Positions 29,113-37,948 of a stretch of 64,000 nucleotides of DNA are shown here, piece by piece; position 1 is the stretch's first letter; every line of letters begins with the position of its first letter. Both the position numbers and the translations under genes were made by a program. Source of the DNA: Candidatus Nucleicultrix amoebiphila FS5 (GTDB lineage: Bacteria; Pseudomonadota; Alphaproteobacteria; Caedimonadales; Nucleicultricaceae); the NCBI RefSeq assembly GCF_002117145.1, contig NZ_CP008743.1, positions 744,001 to 808,000 on the forward strand, written 5' to 3'. The notes beneath the pieces were generated by a model. The model did no database searches. It had not been told where the DNA came from and was given only the letters and a program-made list of their open reading frames with translations.

Positions 29113-29821
29113 AGATCTTTATAAGTCATTCCATGGACACGAAGTTTTAAAAGGCATCTCTGCGGAGATTAAGAAAGGTGAAGTTGTGGCTATCATTGGC
29201 CCCTCTGGCTCTGGAAAATCTACTTTGTTGCGTTGCATAAATCTTTTAGAGCTTCCCACTTCAGGGAACATTTTTTTCAACGACAAAGATATTACAGAAA
29301 AGAGCTGTAATTTACAGAAGCTGAGGCAAAAGATTGGCATGGTATTTCAGCATTTTCATCTTTTTCCTCATATGAATGTGTTAGAGAATATTACTTTTGC
29401 CCCCATGAAAGTATTGGGTAAATCCAGGAAAGATGCAGAAACTCAGGCTTTAGAATTATTAAGGAAAGTTGGTCTTAAGGATAAAGCGCATGTTTATCCA
29501 GTAAAACTTTCAGGCGGACAAAAGCAAAGAGTAGCCATTGCACGTGCTTTAGCTATGGATCCTGAGGTTATTCTTTTTGATGAGCCTACATCATCCCTCG
29601 ATCCTGAAATGGTGAAAGAAGTCTTAGATGTTATTAAAAATCTTGCAAAAACAAAGATTACTATGGCCATCGTCACTCACGAGATGGGTTTTGCCCGCGA
29701 AGTCGCGGACAGCATTTGGTTTCTTGATGAAGGAATCCTATTAGAAGAACAAAGCCCTGTTAAATTTTTCAAATCCCCCATTTCAGAGCGTGCTAGAGAG
29801 TTTCTTAAGAAAGTACTTTAA
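29099..29821 (+). CDS. Polar amino acid ABC transporter, ATPase (GlnQ-like)
   Basis: Cytoplasmic ATPase of 240 residues. Walker A is [15 protein letters not shown], the Q-loop [19 protein letters not shown], the signature [19 protein letters not shown], Walker [15 protein letters not shown] and the switch His in VTHEMGFA. The start is GTG 29099 within the permease end. It completes a three-gene importer 27656-29821. No clear terminator follows. Confidence 0.95.
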   Translation: MIRIKDLYKSFHGHEVLKGISAEIKKGEVVAIIGPSGSGKSTLLRCINLLELPTSGNIFFNDKDITEKSCNLQKLRQKIGMVFQHFHLFPHMNVLENITFAPMKVLGKSRKDAETQALELLRKVGLKDKAHVYPVKLSGGQKQRVAIARALAMDPEVILFDEPTSSLDPEMVKEVLDVIKNLAKTKITMAIVTHEMGFAREVADSIWFLDEGILLEEQSPVKFFKSPISERAREFLKKVL

Positions 29822-29843
29822 GAGATTACTCCTCTGAAAAATA

Positions 29844-29872
29844 TTGACCCTTTGTAAACAAAGTTATACATC
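29844..29872 (+). promoter_or_regulatory. Promoter-like element before the 513-residue exported protein
   Basis: -35 TTGACC (29844-29849), 17-base spacer and -10 TACATC (29867-29872), with TATACA overlapping at 29865. About 35 bases lie between it and ATG 29908. Confidence 0.35.
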
Positions 29873-29907
29873 AAGAAAATGCTATCATTTCAATCACGGA
29901 TGCTTCT

Positions 29908-31449
29908 ATGTTTTTAAAACGTTCTGCCATTCTTACTCTTATTGGATCCCTATTAATAGTTCCCCTTCATGCCTCAAAAATAAGCATTCATGAACTTCTC
30001 AATCCTGAGAGCATAGAAGACGCACGTCCAACAGCTGTTCAACCATTATTAGGACTTCCTCCTTTAAATGCAGAACACCGCCCTCCTTCACAACAACCAA
30101 TGCAGAGACCTATCTTACGCTTCTTCACTGTGAATACCATAATCACTGCTGACCAACTTATTGAACGTATCAATGGATGTACGCATAAAGAAGAAGCTGT
30201 TGAAGCCTTAGGTCATCTGGCGACTCATCCCTATTTTCCCCAAAAAAATCAAATATTGGGAAACGTCACTCTTACAATTTTGAGAAAATTCTTTTCTTTA
30301 AAGAAACTTGATGTGGAAATATCAGAACAAGAACGGCTAGGATGCATGTTCTTTTTATTAAAACGCTATAAAGAAGCCGAGCACCAATTTGGTTTAACGA
30401 GATATTTGTTTGATAGCGATTCCGTCATTGGTAGCTTTGCAGCACAGACTTCCTATTATCATTTTCTCTCAACCCAAAATAAAGAAGATTTAGCACGGAG
30501 TTTTTATCGCACGCTTTTTATAGCGCTTTCTATTGAAGAAACCCCTAACAATCGCTGGGCTTTTTTAACTAGATTTAGTCATCTTTTTGCTGACGATAGA
30601 GAAGTTACGCACGCACTTTCTTCAGTCACCCAACCCTTATTAATTCATACATATGCACAACCCCTTCCAAGAAGAAATCTTGATCTTTTATTTTTTTTAA
30701 TGCACTTGGCGAGTCATCCAATTCTGATCGAAGAAGTTGTGTCATCAACCCATTATCTGACAAAAGTTGCCAATCAGTGCTTAGCAGAAGAGTTACGAGA
30801 ACCTCAAAATTTGGACTTCTTCTACAAATTATTCAGGGAAAATTTCAAAACTCTTTGGTATTTGAAGCAGGAAGCTTTAAGAAGCCTTCCGAACCATATA
30901 AGATTTTACTTCATTCAGAAGGTCATCACTTTTTTTGAAGACTATATACAAGCTACCGTCGCACGGTCTCTCTTCAGAACAAATGGCGCTCAATTGGATT
31001 CTGATTACTTGAGAAATTCTGTATCCGTGCTCTTGGAGGGCACCACAATTGATGCTAGAGTTATTAACGCACTTATGGAACTTGACAGACACAAAGCCAT
31101 TAGTTTGATGAATCATGTCAAATTCTTTTCATTCGTTCAACAAGCTGGTGACACGCTTAACGCTGAAATTACTTTAAGACGTATTATCTCGCACCCTCAT
31201 TATCAAGAAAATGTACATGATACTTTAACCTACTTGGGGTTAGTCGATTGGAATACACGTATAAAACATTTAAGATTTTTTACGCACCAAGATCGTAATG
31301 ACTTATGGAAACGCTATACTAAAATATTGGCTGCGTTTAATGTCTCAAGCCCATACGATCTAAAAGCACATTCACCTGAACACCAAGACCAGCTGAATTG
31401 GTTGATTCAATTTGCTATCCTACACGGTTTCCTTGCTTCCAGACATTAA
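29908..31449 (+). CDS. Large exported protein of unknown function
   Basis: 513 residues, not recognised. The signal peptide MFLKRSAILTLIGSLLIVPLHA is likely cut before SK. Residues about 35-75 form a Pro-rich linker (PTAVQPLLGLPPLNAEHRPPSQQP). The remainder is predominantly alpha-helical in character, with many aromatic residues and no membrane segment, and it may be a helical-repeat (solenoid) domain. Only one or two cysteines are present. It lies between an amino acid importer and hpf (convergent, stops overlap by 4 bases), so the neighbourhood gives no clue. A secreted factor is possible. Confidence 0.7.
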   Translation: MFLKRSAILTLIGSLLIVPLHASKISIHELLNPESIEDARPTAVQPLLGLPPLNAEHRPPSQQPMQRPILRFFTVNTIITADQLIERINGCTHKEEAVEALGHLATHPYFPQKNQILGNVTLTILRKFFSLKKLDVEISEQERLGCMFFLLKRYKEAEHQFGLTRYLFDSDSVIGSFAAQTSYYHFLSTQNKEDLARSFYRTLFIALSIEETPNNRWAFLTRFSHLFADDREVTHALSSVTQPLLIHTYAQPLPRRNLDLLFFLMHLASHPILIEEVVSSTHYLTKVANQCLAEELREPQNLDFFYKLFRENFKTLWYLKQEALRSLPNHIRFYFIQKVITFFEDYIQATVARSLFRTNGAQLDSDYLRNSVSVLLEGTTIDARVINALMELDRHKAISLMNHVKFFSFVQQAGDTLNAEITLRRIISHPHYQENVHDTLTYLGLVDWNTRIKHLRFFTHQDRNDLWKRYTKILAAFNVSSPYDLKAHSPEHQDQLNWLIQFAILHGFLASRH

Positions 31450-32015
31450 GCTTTCTGGGGATCGATCCAACCGATATTTCCATCGGAGCGACGATAGACA
31501 ACATTGATGCCCCCGTGTTTACTGCTGCGAAACACGTAAGTGGATTCATTGGAAAGATCGAGGCGCATTACGGCCTCTTCCACAGATATGGACTCAACTT
31601 CGGTCTGCAATTCAGCAATAATTGCAGGCGCTAATTCTTCATCCTGATCATGCTCTGATGGTGGCAAACTATTCAAAACATATTGGGGCACCATTTCAGG
31701 ACTTATGTGCACATCATGGTGCTTGTAGTGGTCCATTAATTTACGCTTATGGCGTCGCAAACGCTGAACGAGCGTACGGAAAGTATTATCAAAGCTTTGA
31801 ATAACTTCATCGCCCGTTTCTTGAGCACGGATATAAACACGACCTATTTTCGAAGCAATATCGCAACGATAAAGATGACCAGCCGTTGACACTACCACTG
31901 TTGTTTCAACAGGATGGATATTGTAACGCTCCATTAGAGCTTTGAACTCACTATCAATATAATTTTGGAAAGATTCACCGATATCAACTTGACGTCCTGT
32001 TACAGTTAATTTCAT
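31446..32015 (-). CDS. hpf: Ribosome hibernation promoting factor, long form
   Basis: Binds the 30S decoding region and promotes 100S dimers in slow growth. The N-terminal HPF/RaiA domain (1-100; MKLTVTGRQVDIGESFQNYIDSEF, AHI-like basic patch at RLRRHKRKLMDHYK) is joined to the C-terminal dimerisation domain (from about 130; SVEEAVMRLDLSNESTYVFRSSKHGGINVVYRRSDGNIGWIDP). The 189 residues are the long type. It follows rpoN as in many alphaproteobacteria; the ptsN that often comes next is missing. Confidence 0.95.
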   Translation of the reverse strand: MKLTVTGRQVDIGESFQNYIDSEFKALMERYNIHPVETTVVVSTAGHLYRCDIASKIGRVYIRAQETGDEVIQSFDNTFRTLVQRLRRHKRKLMDHYKHHDVHISPEMVPQYVLNSLPPSEHDQDEELAPAIIAELQTEVESISVEEAVMRLDLSNESTYVFRSSKHGGINVVYRRSDGNIGWIDPQKA

Positions 32016-32115
32016 GTTTGTTGTCCTAATAAAGTTTAAGCCTCAATAATATAATTATACCTCTGATAGGGTTTCTTTGCCAGTAGTGGAAAAAGAAAAA
32101 TTTTATTTAGTATCT

Positions 32116-33549
32116 TTAAAAACCTACATTTTTACGCCGTTTTCTCTCGTAAGAAGAAGGCAGCTTAAGGGCATCACGATATTTTGCCACGGTACGTCTC
32201 GCAAGTGGTACCCCTTTTGTACTTAAAATTTTAACGATCTGGTCATCGGAAAAAGGTTGATTCGGGTCTTCCTTTTCAACTAATTCCTTAATTTGATGAC
32301 GAATAGTTTCTGAAGAAAGATCTTCTCCTGTATCAGCATGCGTATAAGCTACAGTGAAAAAGTACTTTAATTCAAATGTACCCCGTGGCGTTGCCATATA
32401 TTTATTGCTAGTCACACGGCTTACAGTGCTCTCATGCATACCGATAATTTCTGCTATATCTCTTAAAACCATGGGTTTTAAGCCCTTTATTCCCTTATTA
32501 AAAAAGGTCTGTTGATGTTCAACAATAGCCTCTGAAACCTTCAAAATAGTGCTTTGTCTTTGCGCAAGAGCTTTTAACAACGCATTCGCACTACCATATT
32601 GTTCACTCAAGTATTTTCGTGTGTCTTTGGCAGCTTTATTCTCATTGAGCTGCTTATAATATTTTTGATCAATCCAAATGCGCGGCATCGTTGCTTCATT
32701 GAGGTGTGCACGCCACTTTCCTTCGTTTTTATCAAAAGTAATCATCACATCGGGGATAACGGTTTGAGAAGGCGTTTGTTCAAATCTCAGACCCGGCTTA
32801 GGATCAAGCTCTCTAATTTTTTTTGTGATTTCTATAAGTTCATCACGATTCAAAACACACTCCTTAAGAAGCTTGTCAATACGATGCTCCGCCAAAAGAT
32901 CTAGATGATCTATAACTTTTTGCATTTTTTTATTAACGTTTCCTTGATCTTGCAGCTGAAGCGTCAAGCATTCTTTAAGATTGCGTGCAAACACTCCAGG
33001 AGGGTCAAAGCACTGCAGTTTAATCAATAGAGACTCTAGAAAATCAACTGAACACCCCAATTGCTCAGCCAAATTCGAAAAATCAGCAAAAATATAACCT
33101 GTATTATCAACCAATTCGATCAATTGCGCTCCAATGAGCCTTTCTACAGGATCACGAATATCTGTATTTAACTGAGACAAAAGATGCTCAGTAAGGTTCT
33201 CAGAGTTGGCTGCAAGACGTTCTAGGTTATTGCCCTCAGAATCATCGAAAGAATTTTTTTTATTTAGATTTGGCTGATCTTGCCAACGATCTGAATCACT
33301 ATCATTGGTCCATATGTTGTCAAATTCTTCACCATCAAACTCCTCACCTTCGGTATTTTTCTCAGAAAGACTTGTTTCAAGACCATCCGGAGGATCAAGC
33401 GTCAATAATGGGTTTTCATTCAAAGTTTGTGAAATAAACAAGGCAAGATCAAGATTGGAAAGTTCAAGAAGTTTTATGGCCTGACGCAACTGTGGCGTGA
33501 GGGTTAGAGTCTGTTGTTGACGTTGAATAAGTCCCTGTGTTGTCTTCAT
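32116..33549 (-). CDS. rpoN: RNA polymerase sigma-54 factor
   Basis: Alternative sigma factor that needs an enhancer-binding ATPase. Region I is Gln/Leu-rich (LIQRQQQTLTLTPQLRQAIKLLELSN) and region II is acidic (about 60-110). The core-binding and DNA-binding domains follow, with the helix-turn-helix ADIIGMHESTVSRVTSNKYM-like segment and the RpoN box ARRTVAKYRDAL near the C-terminus. The 477 residues are standard. It lies 11 bases after lptB. No bEBP gene is in the window, so its targets are unknown. Confidence 0.96.
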   Translation of the reverse strand: MKTTQGLIQRQQQTLTLTPQLRQAIKLLELSNLDLALFISQTLNENPLLTLDPPDGLETSLSEKNTEGEEFDGEEFDNIWTNDSDSDRWQDQPNLNKKNSFDDSEGNNLERLAANSENLTEHLLSQLNTDIRDPVERLIGAQLIELVDNTGYIFADFSNLAEQLGCSVDFLESLLIKLQCFDPPGVFARNLKECLTLQLQDQGNVNKKMQKVIDHLDLLAEHRIDKLLKECVLNRDELIEITKKIRELDPKPGLRFEQTPSQTVIPDVMITFDKNEGKWRAHLNEATMPRIWIDQKYYKQLNENKAAKDTRKYLSEQYGSANALLKALAQRQSTILKVSEAIVEHQQTFFNKGIKGLKPMVLRDIAEIIGMHESTVSRVTSNKYMATPRGTFELKYFFTVAYTHADTGEDLSSETIRHQIKELVEKEDPNQPFSDDQIVKILSTKGVPLARRTVAKYRDALKLPSSYERKRRKNVGF

Positions 33550-33560
33550 ATTAAGGCATA

Positions 33561-34334
33561 TTAAAGCCTAAAACTTTCTCCAAGGTAAACGCGCCGAACA
33601 TTTTTATCCGCAATAATTTGTTTTGGAGACCCCTCCATGAGAACCTTACCCTCATTAATGATATAAGCCCTATCAACAATATCAAGGGTTTCACGCACAT
33701 TATGATCTGTAATCAGCACACCAATTTGACGGTCTTTGAGATGGGCAATGAGATTACGGATGTCACCTACTGCTATAGGGTCAATGCCTGCCAATGGCTC
33801 ATCAAGCAAGAAAAATTCAGGTTGACTCGCTAAGGCTCGAGCAATTTCAACACGTCGCCGCTCTCCTCCCGATAAAGTTAACGCCATGGAACGACGCAAA
33901 TGTGTAATCATAAACTCTGATAAGAGAGATTCTAAAATTTCCTCTCGGCGATCATGATTTTTTTCCATAACTTGAATAATGGCCATAATGTTTTCTTCAA
34001 CGGTTAACCCTCTAAAGATAGAAGCTTCTTGCGGTAAATAACCAATACCCAAGCGTGCACGACGATACATGGGAAACGTCGTAATATCATGGCCATCTAG
34101 TTTAATAGTCCCTAAACTCGGTGTCACCAACCCTGCAATAATTGAAAAAGTTGTTGTCTTCCCCGCGCCATTTGGCCCTAGAAGCCCCACAACTTCTCCT
34201 CTTTCTAGACGTAAATTTATATCGCGGATGACAGGCCGTCCGTTATAAACTTTAGATAAGTTTTCAACACTTAAACCCAAAGCAGGGGTTTTAGACGTTA
34301 CTTTAGAATGTGAATGGGATGCTTTTGGATTCAT
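33561..34334 (-). CDS. lptB: LPS export ABC transporter ATPase LptB
   Basis: Drives extraction of lipopolysaccharide from the inner membrane with LptFG. Walker A is [17 protein letters not shown], the LptB-typical Q-loop region [24 protein letters not shown], signature [15 protein letters not shown], Walker [14 protein letters not shown] and switch His [10 protein letters not shown]. The 257 residues include a short basic/Ser-rich N-terminal extension. It overlaps the lptA stop by 4 bases. lptFG and lptD are elsewhere. Confidence 0.96.
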   Translation of the reverse strand: MNPKASHSHSKVTSKTPALGLSVENLSKVYNGRPVIRDINLRLERGEVVGLLGPNGAGKTTTFSIIAGLVTPSLGTIKLDGHDITTFPMYRRARLGIGYLPQEASIFRGLTVEENIMAIIQVMEKNHDRREEILESLLSEFMITHLRRSMALTLSGGERRRVEIARALASQPEFFLLDEPLAGIDPIAVGDIRNLIAHLKDRQIGVLITDHNVRETLDIVDRAYIINEGKVLMEGSPKQIIADKNVRRVYLGESFRL

Positions 34335-35137
34335 GAGGTTGTTTTTTTCATTGAACTATATGTTTCTTTTGACGGTCTCACTAAGGCTTGAGCACGCTTT
34401 ATCTTAGAGGTCATACGATTTATCCCTCTCTCTACATCTATTTCAACATAATCTCCTTCAAGACGACCATCAAGACGATCGATAGCAACATTTCCACTTA
34501 AAGTAGCTTCATCGGGAGTTTGTTTGTAAGTTCCGCTCTTGGCTTGGACAATTTCTTTAGAAGTAATGATCTTTACAACTCCTTCAGCTTCAAGCTTGTC
34601 AATTTCTGTTTTCCCTTGCTTATTTTCTTTCAAATGAACTTTAAGAATAGGCGCAAGCAAAGATTTATCATTTTGACGAGCAACAACATCTCCTTCAGCC
34701 AAAATTATTTTTTGTTTTTCATCATAGCGAATTACTTTCTGAGCCGTTACATCTACATCTTTTAGCCAGACCTTAAGAGGACCACCGCTTAAAGTTAAGG
34801 TGTTGTCCTTTAAATTGTAATCAGCGCTACCAGCTATAGCTTTTTGATACAGGGCAGGAGCTTCATAATAGACATGACCTTGAGCAACGATTCGTGACAA
34901 TTTCTGTTGAGCTTCTTTAGGACCTAAGTAGGCAATTAAACGATCCGCATAAAGAGTTCTTTCACCTTGTCTCACAACCACAGAACCTTCAGCAATACAA
35001 CGATTTTCATTTTGCTCGCAGACGATCCCTTTTTTTGCGTCAATCTCTATCGGCAAATCATTATTTTGATTATCAAAGGTAAAAGCCATTAAAGGACTAT
35101 ATAAAAACAACAGGATAAACGCAGAAACTTTATTCAT
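34331..35137 (-). CDS. lptA: LPS transport periplasmic protein LptA (OstA-like)
   Basis: Periplasmic bridge that passes LPS from LptC to LptD. The signal peptide is [18 protein letters not shown]. The mature part is a run of beta-jellyroll strands with OstA patterns ([63 protein letters not shown]). ATG 35137 overlaps the lptC stop by 8 bases (ATGAATAA) and gives 268 aa with a proper signal peptide; earlier starts do not. At 268 residues it is longer than the E. coli protein, as in other alphaproteobacteria. Confidence 0.9.
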   Translation of the reverse strand: MNKVSAFILLFLYSPLMAFTFDNQNNDLPIEIDAKKGIVCEQNENRCIAEGSVVVRQGERTLYADRLIAYLGPKEAQQKLSRIVAQGHVYYEAPALYQKAIAGSADYNLKDNTLTLSGGPLKVWLKDVDVTAQKVIRYDEKQKIILAEGDVVARQNDKSLLAPILKVHLKENKQGKTEIDKLEAEGVVKIITSKEIVQAKSGTYKQTPDEATLSGNVAIDRLDGRLEGDYVEIDVERGINRMTSKIKRAQALVRPSKETYSSMKKTTS

Positions 35138-35828
35138 GAGCTTTGTTAACCTTCGCAGCCTCGTCAATTTGAGGATAGATGATCAACTTACTTTTGCCTT
35201 TAAAATGGATAGAGTTTGATTCTTTCATTACAGCAAAGCCTTCAGCATCAATTGTCCCAAGAGGTCCAACACCGTGCACAGGTTTATCTCCTTGAGCGTT
35301 TTGATTATTAAACTGTAGTTTTGCTTCTTTTGTCTCAAGGTGGTATCCATTCGAACTCTCAAGAACAACATTATCTGAATACGTTAACGTATTATTGTTT
35401 TCATCAAAATACCCAGCCTGCGCTTTAATATTAATTGATGTTTTATCTTCAAGAACAATCTCACTTTGTGGATCAGTCAGCAATGCTTCATGAGGCTTAG
35501 ATTGGAGAGCTTTTTCGGCCTTTATTGAATAAGGTCGACCATTTTTATCGGTGGATATAAGCCTTGGTTTTACCAAATAGTTTTCGACACTGATATCTTG
35601 AGGTTTCTTTTTAATATAAGGCCTTGCCACAGATGTTTGCGTAGCCTCCAAGAAATCCTGAAGGTGGGGCCAAAAAAAGACGACACTAATAAGTGTCAAA
35701 GCAGTGAAGGGTAAAAACCATTTTAAAAAACGCACGCGCTTTGAATAAGAGTTGCTCAACTTTCGATGTCGCAAAGAAGAAACAAAAGGAAAATGTACTT
35801 TTTTAATGGGCGGGATAATTGCTTGCAT
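35130..35828 (-). CDS. lptC: LPS export protein LptC
   Basis: Inner-membrane-anchored LPS carrier between LptFG and LptA. One N-terminal membrane segment (about 35-52, FLPFTALTLISVVFFWPHL) follows a basic cytoplasmic tail. The periplasmic beta-jellyroll part contains YSIKAEKALQSKP, INIKAQAGYFDENNNTLTYSDNVVLES and a C-terminal FKGKSKLIIYP. The 232 residues are normal. It is 8 bases after kdsD and overlaps lptA. Confidence 0.9.
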   Translation of the reverse strand: MQAIIPPIKKVHFPFVSSLRHRKLSNSYSKRVRFLKWFLPFTALTLISVVFFWPHLQDFLEATQTSVARPYIKKKPQDISVENYLVKPRLISTDKNGRPYSIKAEKALQSKPHEALLTDPQSEIVLEDKTSINIKAQAGYFDENNNTLTYSDNVVLESSNGYHLETKEAKLQFNNQNAQGDKPVHGVGPLGTIDAEGFAVMKESNSIHFKGKSKLIIYPQIDEAAKVNKAHE

Positions 35829-35836
35829 AGTACCTC

Positions 35837-36829
35837 TTAAGAGATTCCTGCCCTAAGGCAGTCATGAATATGCAGAATCCCAATGGGCTTATTCTCTTGA
35901 GTGTTCTCAACGACAAAAAGACTGGTTATCTTCTTGGTATTCATAATCGCTAGGGCTTCTTGGGCAAGAGCATTTTGACGTATGGTTTTAGGATTGCTCG
36001 TCATAACGTCTTGCGCCTTTAATTCAAGCAAGTTTCCAGACATGTGACGCCTTAAATCACCATCCGTAATCATACCTAGCAAACGACCGGTATCTTCACT
36101 AACAATCCCTACACAACCAAACCTCTTGGCGGTCATAACCAACATTGCATCACGCATTAAGGTTTGTGGATGCGCTAAAGGCAATTCATTTTCTTTGTGC
36201 ATAATATCTTTAATTTGCAACAGCTGTTGCCCTAGACGCCCTCCTGGGTGAAACGCACTAAAATCTTCGGAAGAAAAGTTCTTGCGACTTAATAAAGTCG
36301 TTGCCAAGGCGTCTCCTAAAACCATCATGAGTGTTGTTGAAGTTGTGGGCGCCAGCTTTAAAGGACACGCTTCTTCAAACTTTGGCAAGGGTAACACAAC
36401 ATCAGCAGCAGAAGCTAAAGCACTTTGTGGATTACTGGTAATCGCGATCAGAGGTAATGACCGACGTTTCGTATCACCTAAAACATCCGACAATTCTGAA
36501 GTTTCCCCTGAATTGGATAGGGCAATGACTGTATCATTAATAGAGATCATTCCAAGATCTCCATGACTTGCTTCTGCAGGATGAACAAAAAGAGCAGGCG
36601 TTCCTGTCGAAGACAGGGTTGCAGCAATTTTGCGCGCCACATGTCCACTCTTACCCATGCCTGTGACAATCACACGACCCTTGGTGGCAACCAAGACCTC
36701 AATAGCTTTTGTAAAACTATCATTTAATGTCTTTTTGAGAGCTTCAAGAGCAGCCACTTCAAGGGATATTACCCTTTGAGCTTCTAAAACGTCTGAAAGT
36801 GGCTTTACACTCTTAGCAACTACCGTCAT
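35837..36829 (-). CDS. kdsD: Arabinose-5-phosphate isomerase (KdsD/KpsF)
   Basis: Makes D-arabinose-5-phosphate, the first step to Kdo for the LPS inner core. The SIS domain (about 40-175) shows GRVIVTGMGKSGHVARKIAATLSSTGTPALFVHPAEASHGDLGMI and ALSNSGETSEL. Two CBS domains follow (about 210-330). The 330 residues are standard. It starts the run kdsD-lptCAB-rpoN-hpf, showing that the organism makes Kdo-containing LPS. Confidence 0.95.
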   Translation of the reverse strand: MTVVAKSVKPLSDVLEAQRVISLEVAALEALKKTLNDSFTKAIEVLVATKGRVIVTGMGKSGHVARKIAATLSSTGTPALFVHPAEASHGDLGMISINDTVIALSNSGETSELSDVLGDTKRRSLPLIAITSNPQSALASAADVVLPLPKFEEACPLKLAPTTSTTLMMVLGDALATTLLSRKNFSSEDFSAFHPGGRLGQQLLQIKDIMHKENELPLAHPQTLMRDAMLVMTAKRFGCVGIVSEDTGRLLGMITDGDLRRHMSGNLLELKAQDVMTSNPKTIRQNALAQEALAIMNTKKITSLFVVENTQENKPIGILHIHDCLRAGIS

Positions 36830-36877
36830 CTTTATATTAAGCCTTTCGTCAACTGAGTATTAAGATTAGCAGACATC

Positions 36878-37498
36878 CTAGTGTTGAAAAACATAAAAGT
36901 CTTCATAGCCCAGCAAATCAAGGCTTGTGCACGTTGGTAAAAATTGAAAGCATTCCTTAGCCAGTTCTGTCCGCCCTTCTCTCAATAACAGTGCATCCAA
37001 TTTAACCTTTAACTGATGCAAGTGTAAAACATCACCAGCAGCATAGTCCATTTGCTCCGGCTTTAAGGTGGGATTCCCCCAATCAGAGGTTTGTTGTTCT
37101 TTTGAAATATCGATACTTAAGAGATCTCTGCATAAATCTTTTAAAGAGTGTCTCTCAGTATAAGTACGCGTTAACTTAGAAGCTATTTTGGTGCAATATA
37201 TAGGCGTGGTCACAACTCCTAAAGAGTGTTTTAGAGCAGCTACATCAAAGCGCGCAAAATGAAAGATCTTAATAATTTTAGGATCGCTCAAAATTTTACA
37301 CAAATTCGGGGCGTTATATTCTTTGCTAGTATTTAACTGCACTAAATGTGCAACTCCATCACCACCGGAAAGTTGTACTAAACATAAACGGTCGCGATTA
37401 TGGTTTAATCCCATCGTTTCTGTATCAATAGCGACACTTCCATCAAACTGCACATCAGCTGGAAGGTCTCCTTGGTAGAGTTTTATGGTTGGCTTCAT
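36878..37498 (-). CDS. Ribonuclease D-like 3'-5' exonuclease
   Basis: DEDD-type exonuclease: AIDTETMGL (Exo I), FHFARFDVAALKHSLG (Exo II) and the Exo III YAAGDVLHL with its Tyr, so the DEDDy subgroup. At 206 residues it lacks the HRDC domains of full RNase D. This is the short form common in alphaproteobacteria, thought to trim tRNA 3' ends. It lies directly downstream of the tRNA-Leu gene. Confidence 0.88.
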   Translation of the reverse strand: MKPTIKLYQGDLPADVQFDGSVAIDTETMGLNHNRDRLCLVQLSGGDGVAHLVQLNTSKEYNAPNLCKILSDPKIIKIFHFARFDVAALKHSLGVVTTPIYCTKIASKLTRTYTERHSLKDLCRDLLSIDISKEQQTSDWGNPTLKPEQMDYAAGDVLHLHQLKVKLDALLLREGRTELAKECFQFLPTCTSLDLLGYEDFYVFQH

Positions 37499-37521
37499 GG
37501 CTTTTCCTTACACTCAATAAT

Positions 37522-37608
37522 TGGTGCCCAGGAGAAGACTCGAACTTCCAAAAGCTTGCGCTCACTAGGACCTGAACCTAGCGCGTCTACCAATTCCGCC
37601 ACCTGGGC
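37522..37608 (-). tRNA. tRNA-Leu (anticodon CAG)
   Basis: 87 bases including an encoded CCA. The acceptor stem is GCCCAGG/CCTGGGC and the discriminator A. The D arm contains AATTGGTAGACGC, and the anticodon stem CTAGG/CCTAG encloses TTCAGGT. A long variable arm (GAGCGCAAGCTT) and a T arm with TTCGAGTC follow. The class II variable arm fits leucine. Confidence 0.97.
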
Positions 37609-37948
37609 AAGACACCATCTTCAATTAACCATGTAAATTCTTGGTGTCAAGGATTCTGAGTAAAAGCGCATAGGTTGCTCTATATGAGAACTGAGGAAAG
37701 CTCTAACTATAAACGGTGGCTATACAAGGCGTCATGTGGATTCTTTTTCCCTTCTCTAAAACTCAAAATAATTTAGAAATCAAGAGACTCTAATGTCATT
37801 TGGAATTCAATTCCGACTGTTTTGAGAAGAAAGGTTAGAGTATTGTAAGACACCAAGAGCTTCCAATCTCAAAAAAGGCATTTATTAAAAAAAATTTAAG
37901 TCTTTTTTGTCTATTCTGGCTTATAGTAGAAACAAAAATGAGGGAAAA
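37609..37948. other. Divergent intergenic region, 340 bp
   Basis: AT-rich sequence between tRNA-Leu (-) and phaC (+). It holds the tRNA promoter. In the phaC-side half I see no confident promoter or ORF. Confidence 0.5.
37622..37650 (-). promoter_or_regulatory. Promoter of tRNA-Leu
   Basis: On the minus strand, -35 TTGACA (37645-37650), 17-base spacer, -10 TAATTG (37622-37627). The predicted start is a few bases before the tRNA 5' end. The tRNA-Arg gene has the same -10 at the same spacing. Confidence 0.6.
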
